DNA of 15,340 bases from Phoronis pallida (taxonomy: Eukaryota > Phoronida > Phoronidae), in contig JAOXYC010013346.1 in the NCBI GenBank assembly GCA_028565715.1, positions 1 through 15,340 on the forward strand, written 5' to 3'. The notes below the pieces were generated by a model. The model searched no databases. It saw nothing but the letters and a program-made list of their open reading frames with translations, and had not been told where the DNA came from. Below are positions 1-9,200 of the stretch, in pieces. The position numbers and the translations under genes are program-made. Each line of letters starts with the position of its first letter. The stretch's first letter is position 1.

Positions 1-17
1 TCTTCGTTGTTTGACAG

Positions 18-204
18 GGATTTGTCTTTTGAGAAGGCCTATTGTCAGTACCGGTTAAACCGCACTGCGGATGCCCTGACTACAATCAAGGGCGAGGCGA
101 GTCCTGATCTACGGCTACAGGAGTTACACGCTCAGATACTGTACAGACTGGAGAAATATGAGGAATGCTTCAACGTCTATAAGGCATTGATGAAAAACAC
201 CCAG
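18..204 (+). CDS. SRP72: SRP72 exon a (first in window)
   Basis: The exon encodes DLSFEKAYCQYRLNR through KALMKNTQ, part of the N-terminal TPR region. A pyrimidine-rich stretch ending in CAG at 1-17 is a credible acceptor. The frame is also open back to base 1, so the exact left edge is inferred. The donor is CCAG|GTACTA, phase 0. Confidence 0.9.
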
Positions 205-3200
205 GTACTAGAGCATGAATGGGGCTATTGTATTTTGGAAGACTCTCTTAAAAATACCTTAAGAACCACGAATATGAATTATATTTAAATACCTTCAACC
301 CATAGCATAGTTTCAGGGTTAACTGTGAATTTTCGAAATCACCCGGTATGCTTCAAACGCATCAATGGAGCTGAATATAAAATTTTAAGAAAATAATCGG
401 GTGTTTGTACATGCTTATGCACTTACCAGGCAAAATATGGTATAAGAATTATATGCTAACTCCTAACCAATGCATTTTTCTTAAAAATTGGTCTTCTTTA
501 AATGCATTGAGATATGAATTTTAGCCGCAAATGTTTCATTAAAAAAGTATTTAATTTGATAGCACTATTATGCGTAAATATTCAGACAGAATTAGGCAGC
601 TGGATAGCTCAGTTGGTAAGAGCATCCCACCGGCAATCGGGAGACCTGGGTTAGATTCCCAGTCCAGTTCGGATTTTTTCCATCTTTTCAAATTCATTAT
701 TTAATTGGTCTAATGTATTTTACTATCTATTGAAATAACTTATTATAATAACTGATTATCCCAGCTTGTTTAACTTAGCAAAGCGATTGTAGAAATAATC
801 TATTTGTAATGTTCCCATTCTTTCACAATTTTACTTCCATATTTCAGGATGATTATGATGATGAGCGGGAAGCCAACATGTCAGCTGTCATGGCCGCCTT
901 ACAGATATCGTCTCCTGAACAACACATTGTAAGTGTGTGGTGCAGACAGTTTTCAAACATTGCAAAATTCATGTTGAGCAAAACTCATTTTGCGCAGATT
1001 TCAAATAGTGCCAAAAACAATTTTTATTTTCTATTCTACAAGAACAGGGCACTTGGGGAAATAAGTAAAACTAAAGAATACCTTAAATATGGAATCTGAA
1101 AAAAATTTCTGACCCATCATGGGACAAATTTTTTTTTTTTCAGATTCCAAATTTATTTGTATAATTAATTGTCATCACAGCAGTGATCTGTTAATTATAT
1201 CCATTTATTATTCAACCTTAAATATGTTTTTTAAAACAAACAAATCAAGAGATTAAGCAGTTTTAGTGTATGAATTTAGACCCAGGTTTAGACAGAATAT
1301 ACATACATTGCTATGATGAATGTAAATGGTGAAATTCAAGGACATCTACCTTGAAATAATAAATTATTCTTTCAGGATGATGCTGGATTACGAGAAGAGA
1401 CTTATGAGATGTGTTATAACAAAGCATGTTTCCTTCTGGGAAGAGGTGAATATAAACAAGCTGAGGCTATGTTGAAACAGGCTGAAGGTAAGTACAACTG
1501 GAATATTGTTCATAGCTGTGATAATTTTTAAATGTTATGCTTATTTACTTAATGTCAATCTTGAAAGCTGTGAAAGCAAATTAATGTATGCTTTTACTGG
1601 CCGATCGTGATACATTTTGAAAAGATAGAAACATTCAGAACTCAACTTGGAATCAAACCCATTCAAATTTTTCTGTCTGCTCAAAATTTGTAATTTTTGA
1701 AACTACATTTGTCTAGCTCAAAGTTTGTACGTTTTCAAGCTGCAACACATTTGATTTGGAAGTGAGTTTTTCTTTTTTTTTGACCTGCATGGTGTTTGTC
1801 ACACAAAAGTTATGTTGATATTTTTAAAGCTCAGAATTTCATATGTGTTTTTATTTGTTGTAGATCTGTGTCGTAGAACTTTGGAGGACGACCCTGATAA
1901 TACGGAGGAAGATATTGAAGAAGAACTCAGTGTTATAAGGTACCCAATGTAGTATTTAAAATACAATAAGTTAAAAATGATATATACAAATATAAAAATT
2001 AGTCCTAAGATAATAAATTAAACGATATTTACAATTTTAAAAAGCCTATGTATTAAAATGAAGTTTAAAAAGATGTGTTTTTAAAAGGGATTTAAAAGGA
2101 GCTACAGTGGTTGTAGTCCGCAAAATAATAGGAATATCATTCCATAACCTTGGTGCAACATGGCGAAATGATCTATTAAAAACGAGCGATGATTTTGTTC
2201 ATGGCACTGACAACAAACTTTGGTAGAAAGTGTCATCATAGGATGTAAATCAAGGTTGATTACATCATAAAATAGTTGACTGCTCAAAAAATTAGATTGT
2301 TATTATGGCTCTCAATATCAAAAATTTAAGTATCAGTGCAGTGATAAAAATCTCCATTTCGACGTTTCGATTTATTACAATAAATTATCATCAGGAATAT
2401 ATACATCATTGTACAAATTCAATTACTTTACTACTACTGCTATTCTACTTCAGAACTATACGTTGTTTTTCATAAATTTGGTAAACATTAATATTAAGAA
2501 TTTGAAAAGACAGAAAAAATCTGAACTGGACTGGGAATCGAACCCAGGTCTCCCGATTGCCGGTCGGATGCTCTAACCAACTGAGCTATCCAGCCCACAT
2601 TAAGAAATGTTATTATGGCTCTCATTTCTGATTTTTCACTCTCAAGGATTTCTTACCATTCACATTTTGGGACGTTTTCACATTTTGGCACGTTTCACAT
2701 TTTAATCAATGGATAATTCTTCTTCAGAGTACAGATGGGTTATGCTCTTCAGAATCTAGGTAAAGCTGACCAGGCTATGAAACTATACAACCAAGTGGTC
2801 AAGCAAAAGTAAGTAAGACTGTTGTATAAAATATAAGTGTTTTTTGCATGTTTTTCAATAAATATGAGTTTGATTGAATAAATAGAGTTTATAAAGCATC
2901 CTCAAACTTTTTATACAGCCAAGTGGTCAAGCAAAAGTAAGTGAAATTAACTGTTGTATAAATATTTTGTTTTGTTCATTTTTAATGAAATGTTAAAATG
3001 TTTTCATGTTATGTTGATTGAATAAATGATAAATCAAAAAAGATAATTGTGTCGGTAAACACAAGGTCCTTAATCTTCTAATACTAACAACTTTTTGATC
3101 ATTTACAAATGTTTACCGTATCATAAGTTTCAAGAGGAAAGGGAAACTTCTGTTTTCATTAGAAAATGGTGTTGTAATTATCTTTTCATATATTTTTCTT

Positions 3201-6200
3201 TTATCAAAAATATTGATGATAAAAATTATAAGAGGTTATAGATAACAAATAATTTCAATTTTCATATCAGGCTACTGATTCATTCACTAAAGTGAAGTTT
3301 AAAAAATATATAATATAATATTAATGAGATGTGTACAAATAGGGAATGAAATTGATTTAAAAAATAAACATAGTTTATTTATAAGTTGCCATTTAATCTA
3401 TAAAATGTTCTTCAGGCCTTCAGACCAGGCTTTGATTGCTGTCGCTTCAAATAACATAGTCACCCTCAACAAAGACCAGAATGTGTTTGACTCCAAGAAG
3501 AAGATTAAGGTGGCCACAGCCGATAACTTGAAACAGAAATTGACGAGTCAACAAAAAGAAGTGATTTCCTTGAACCAGGGTCTTCTTTACTTGCACACCA
3601 ATCAGGTTAGTTTAACACAAATAGTGTGAAAATCTTCATTTGAAAATGGACGATGCTGTTTGAAACTGGTTATGAAGCTCCGAAATATTGCCCTGTTTTT
3701 TAATCAGGTTAGTTTATCTAGGTCTCTTGAGAATAGAATTTTGTCTTATTTCTTAGAAATGTTACAGCTTATTTCATCAGGAAGTTCAATTTTGGTGTAA
3801 AATGTGTGCACTTACTAGATAAGATAAGATAAGATTTATAAGACAAAGTATATTAAATTACAACCAAAAGTTGACGTTTAACATTGATAGTATAAATTAA
3901 AAAGACAAAAATTTATATAATCAAACATAATAAATTAGTGGTTAAAACAATTAAAAATGTATGTGATATATGGAGCACAGGAGTTGAGATGGCATATCTA
4001 GAGTCATTGGCACATGAATAGTCCAAAAGTAATAAAGTCACTCCTCATTCGGTTATTCCTGATGTTAGGCACTGGATACTTCTTAACGTTTCCATATGAA
4101 GATGACCGCATAGGGGGAAGTAAATAATTTAGTTTATTGTCATTATTAGTTATCTGTTTAAACAGTCTGGAACATATATTCAATCTCCTTGACTAGCTAG
4201 TCCTTACTTTATTACAGTCAAGTCCAAAGTTGAATGAAAACAACTAGCTGTCTCCGAATTGTATCCTTATTACACTTATTACAAGTGACATGGATTCCAT
4301 TCCCGGTGGAGTTCTGAAGATTTCTGTCTTTTATAATTTATTCAAAGATGTTGTTTTACAGTTATTTTAAGTTAAAATTCTTGGATGTTTCAGAATGATC
4401 AATGTAGGAAGCATTGTAAGAACCTACTGGCGACAAACGACAGTGAGATGCCAAGACGTATTCTTGCAGCACAGTTCTGTAATGATAAACAAGTTAACAA
4501 GGCTATTGATGTTATAAAGGTAATGTTTGGTCGCAGTACTTCTCAAAAGCACAAATTTTGTCGATTCTTGTTAAGAGTTGCATTTATTTACCGTATAACC
4601 CTGCAATTGAACGCCTATATGCGAAATAATGCATGTTAACGGGCTCGAGATAAAGGCGCACTTTTGACATGTTAATTTCAACACTCGTTTTAATCATTTG
4701 TCCAGCATTATAGGCGCATGGGCCTACGGGTTCCGCGATTAGGCACGTATCCACAATTAGGCGCATGCGCTCAATTGCGGGGCTATACGGAATACCTTCC
4801 TTTTAGTTTGAGTAAAATAGTGTAGCAAAGTTTATTTTTGAATTGATAATTATTTCATTGAACACAATACTGTGTTTGAGGCTCACAATTTTTAAATTTA
4901 CTTTTTCATAATCTCGAAAAAGTCTTACGGTGTCAGCATCTAAGTCCTGGTACAGTAAATTTAAAAATTGTGAGAGTCAAACACAGTATTGTGTTCAATG
5001 AAATATGTATCAAGGAAAACCTACTGCCAAATTACACAAACATAGAATTGATAATAACAAATGAAAACAAAAAATGATGTTTTTTTGTGATAACTTAAAA
5101 CACAGATGTTGGTCTGAACATATCGTAAAATATAAAGAATGCCTTGTTATTTTTCTTTTTTTATATTATAAGAATTTGAATATAGACAACATTTAGGTGA
5201 GACATGGTCATGCCTCATAACAGTTGTTGTCTATTCTCAAATTCTACCAACTTTGATACGTAACAGACCTTTGGAAAGGATTCTTTGGAAATTTTTAAGA
5301 ATATTATCAATATATTGCTAATATCTGCATATTTTTCAGGAGTACATCAAGTCTCACCCCAATTCTTCCATGACAGTCCACCTGACCCTAGCCCAGCTTT
5401 ATCTTGCTGGAGGAAGTGTGTTCAACGCCTGTGATGCACTCAAGGCCATGGGTGAAGACAGATACGCTCCTGGGATTGTAAGTACCGTACACACCCTGGT
5501 ATAAGCCCATGGGTTTGTAGATTGGGAATGCCCAAAAAACTGGGGTGGGCTTATACCTAAGGGTGGGCTTATACCCAGGTATGTACGGTTGTTTGTAGAC
5601 CTGGGTGCATTCCATGAAAGTTAAAATCTAAACAAATCTTAGTTTTGACTTAAAGGTGTGTTTAATACATGGTTTCAGATGGTCATTTGAAAACTTTGTG
5701 TAAAGTAAACTTATGTTTATATGGTCATTGCTGACTCTAAACTGCTGTAGTTTAAAAAGTCACTGGCTATTTTGAAATGAAATTTTCTAGTAGAAAATGA
5801 AGTTTTTTTATTTATTTGGGGGGAATTAATCAATTTGTAAATAAGAAACAGAATTTCATTTAACAATGCTATAATTTGAAAGATAAATAATTACTTGTGA
5901 AAAACAAACAAGCTTTCAAAGTACATTTGATTCTTTGGCAGTGGTCACATAAAGAGTGACAGATTTTTTGTTGATAATTTTACATTGTGAAGTCAAAGTG
6001 TGAGGAAACAAATAATTTAAGATTTTCATAATATTCATCAAAACAAATTTGGTCATTGTTTAGTATGGTTGTTTCATGGTTGTAATAACTAACTATACAT
6101 TGAATTGTTGTTAGGTTGCTGCCCTTGTATCCCTCTACAAGTCACAGGAAGACAATGACGCAGCCGTGGATGTGTTGAGCGATGCTATTGGCTGGTACAA

Positions 6201-9200
6201 AAAGAATCAGGTTGGTAACAACAGGTTTTATTGGTTGTCTACTTACAAAGATGGTTCTAACTGGACATTGAAATATACCTGGAGAGTAGTTAATTAAAAG
6301 GTCCTCTTTTGTCGTTTTTGCCAGTTTGCAAAAAAGCATATGATGAAAAAAAAAATTACATGGCAAGACCATTCATAGTTTGACTGTCTCTGCGTGGCTT
6401 CCAACCTGGCGTGTACGAATCCTTTGTTGAACACAACTTACTTGCATCTGAATAAAAAAATTCTAAAAAATTTGCAAAGGGGTGATTGGAGGGTTTTTGT
6501 GTCCGATTTTAATCTACTCTAAAGAGCAGATTTGACTTTTTATCAGATAAAAGCTCTCAAATCACCCTTTACAGATTTTTTTGAATTTTTTGACTCGGAT
6601 GCAAGTTAGTTGTATTCAACAAAGGACTCCTACACATAATCCCTTGTTGATTTGCATTTTGACGACAGATTTGAACCAACGCAGAGAAAGTATCTTTAAT
6701 TAATGATAATTTTTTATTCAAAGTACATGACATTTTGCTTTTTTTTCTTTCAGCCATCCTCTGTCAACCTCCCAACCTTGATGCGGGCAAGTGCAAATTT
6801 ACTGATGACAACTGGACGCCCCGAGCGGGCTGCGACTGTTCTGGAGGACCTGAAGAAGACCAACCCCAAGGATGCTTCTACGCTGGCCCAACTGATAGCA
6901 GCATACTCTAAATTCGACCAAAATAAGGCACAAGCGTATCCTTTCAGGACTAGAAAATAAAATAATCTCTATTTGACAAAGTTCGGAATGTCGAGGAGGG
7001 ACCAACATTCTTAAAATTTCATTTGTGGAGTTAATGCATTATTGTGATCAACTTGAAATGTGTATGAATAGTTTTTGTTGAAATTTAAATGTGGCTATTT
7101 ATTAAGGCATTCAAAAGCTGAAGAAAGCTGTAATATTTGACATTATTCATTTTAACTCAATTACTGAAATATTTTTTTACTGTGAGACAGCTCAACATTC
7201 AAAGAATAATTATTTACAATTCTGTTGCACTTACAAAAGTTAGTCCAAAAAATAAGAATTATTGTCGTCTATAATTTAGTCAATGGGTTTATATTGTACC
7301 CTTAACTAATGCCAGTATAAGCAGAGAACTACCCAGTCCTCAGGACCTTGCTAACAGTATAGATGCTGATACTCTGGAGTCCACATTCACCACTATCAAG
7401 AGTAGATATGCTAAGAAGACTGGCAAGGGACCCGATACTCACCCATCACCGAAACTGTACGTAGATAAAGGAAAAAAAAATTTTTTATTTTTTTATTTAT
7501 GAAAATTTAGCTAAACTGAGTATTGGGCAAGATATTAGTTGTAATTAATTTTATTTTGCATTTTACTGAATAAATCAGTTTAACCAAATGGAAACTGTTA
7601 GTTGTCTTATTTGAGCTCTTGGGCGATGTTTTGACCTGAAATTTATGTGTCATTAAAATACTTAACAGTAGTTTTGTCTCTGTTAAATGGCATTTGCTTT
7701 AATTATATTTAATGTGCCAGATATGAGGTCAACATTTTACACCCTCTAATTTTCAGAAGCGGAGCTTCGGGAGACAAATTGCTAGAAAAGAAAAAGAAGA
7801 GAAACAAGAAAAGTAAGAGAAAAATAAATTAAAAAAAGATCTGCCCAGACATGGTACAGTAGCTTAGACTACATAAAATTTGTGTCTTGAGTTTTGGGAT
7901 AATAGTAAAAAAAGTAAATCCTTCTTCGTGCCCAATGGCCTATATGGCCGCATGCTATCCCGGTTTCTGTAGCATGAGCTGATGAGAGTTGGGCAACTCA
8001 CCCTGGACAGATGCTAGTCTATTGCAGGTTACTTTACGATTGTAGCCGGTACTAATTCCCAGCTGAGTCGACTGGAGCAACCCAGTCAAGTGTCTTGCTC
8101 AAAGACACAACGGACTGCCTGGGGCGGGATCCGAACCCACAACCTTTCGATTATGTGTCCGAAGCTCTACCAACTGAGCTAATCTGCCTGGCTTTGTGAT
8201 AATAGGAGGCTTCAGTTTTCCTACGATAAAATAGCAAGGATAAACGGACAAATATGTCGGGGAATTATAAAAAAATTTAACAGCCAGGCTGTTAAAGTAG
8301 GTTCATTTTACCAACATATTTGTCCGTTTCTATAATTATTCTAATTTTAATAGTATTTTGGTAGCAACATTTGAACTTCATCAGCTTTCATTCAAGTTTA
8401 ATATTCCCTCATCAATTGCAGTAAAGGTGTTTCCATTCTTGTGTATGACAATCATTTGCACGTGTTAAATTTCTTTTATTACAGAGAAGTTACCTAAAAA
8501 TTACGACCCCTCTGTGGACCCAGACGCAGAGAGATGGTTACCCCGCCGTGAGAGGTCTTACTTTAAGAGTAAACGTAAAGACAAGAGAAAGGATGTTGGT
8601 ACGTTCTGTTCTTACAGACTTCACCATTAATTATTATTTATTAATTGGGATAATTCTAGTATTTGTAAACCCAGATCTTAAGATAATGAAATGGATGACG
8701 TTCAGAATACATCAACATCCCTGTAATTTGGACTAACCTTTGTAGGTACATCCAAATCTACGTCATGTAATCCACTATTAATCCTGTTCAAGCACTGTTG
8801 AGTATAAGCTTAATAAAAAATGTCATAAAAATACATAATTATCCAGTTTTTGAGCCATATCAATGAAATCTTGAAATCAATAATATTTTAACTTTAAAGA
8901 TTATTTAATATTTTTTTTCTGGCGTTGATGACCATGCATTTATTTACCTTACAGGCAAGGGTACACAGGGTGCTGGTATAGTGAATGCTGACTTGTAAGT
9001 ATTAGTTTCTTCTGTTGAATGTAAGAGGCGCTCGTAGCTTAGTGGTTAGTGTCCCAGCCTTTTAACAAGGCTTGGGTGCTTCCTACTGGGCTAGGATAGG
9101 ATGGTATTGTGAGTGTTTGCAATGGTAATGTGATGCTTTCGAGAATACCGCTTGCCTGCTGTATGCTCCCCGGGGAGTTAAAGTGGTACTTGAGTGAACA

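Larger units (their letters stand above)
1940..2727 (+). other. SRP72 intron after exon d
   Basis: A 788-bp intron made up almost wholly of mobile-element sequence on the minus strand: the LINE 3' relic and its short tail at about 1950-2290, and the SINE copy B with its flanking 17-bp repeats at 2298-2624. Confidence 0.8.
4520..5339 (+). other. SRP72 intron after exon g
   Basis: An 820-bp intron dense in inverted repeats: a TACCGTA-ended element at 4587-4793, a young palindrome at 4843-5013 and a hairpin at 5171-5245, described separately. Confidence 0.85.
7813..8484 (+). other. SRP72 intron after exon l
   Basis: A 672-bp intron holding a SINE (about 7927-8191) followed directly by a palindromic element (8242-8329). 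Confidence 0.8.

Noticed and set aside
598-671. A functional tRNA gene
   Set aside because: Box B is mutated, the anticodon stem is broken and the non-tRNA tail is shared with another copy, so it is a SINE head.
809-1099. A 96-codon open frame starting upstream of exon b
   Set aside because: Only 848-928 matches SRP72; the frame runs through the acceptor on one side and through the GTAAGT donor on the other.
2524-2595. A functional tRNA-Ala(GGC) gene on the minus strand
   Set aside because: The cloverleaf folds, but the nearly universal T at position 33 is missing, two G-T pairs open the acceptor stem, and the sequence continues into the SINE tail.
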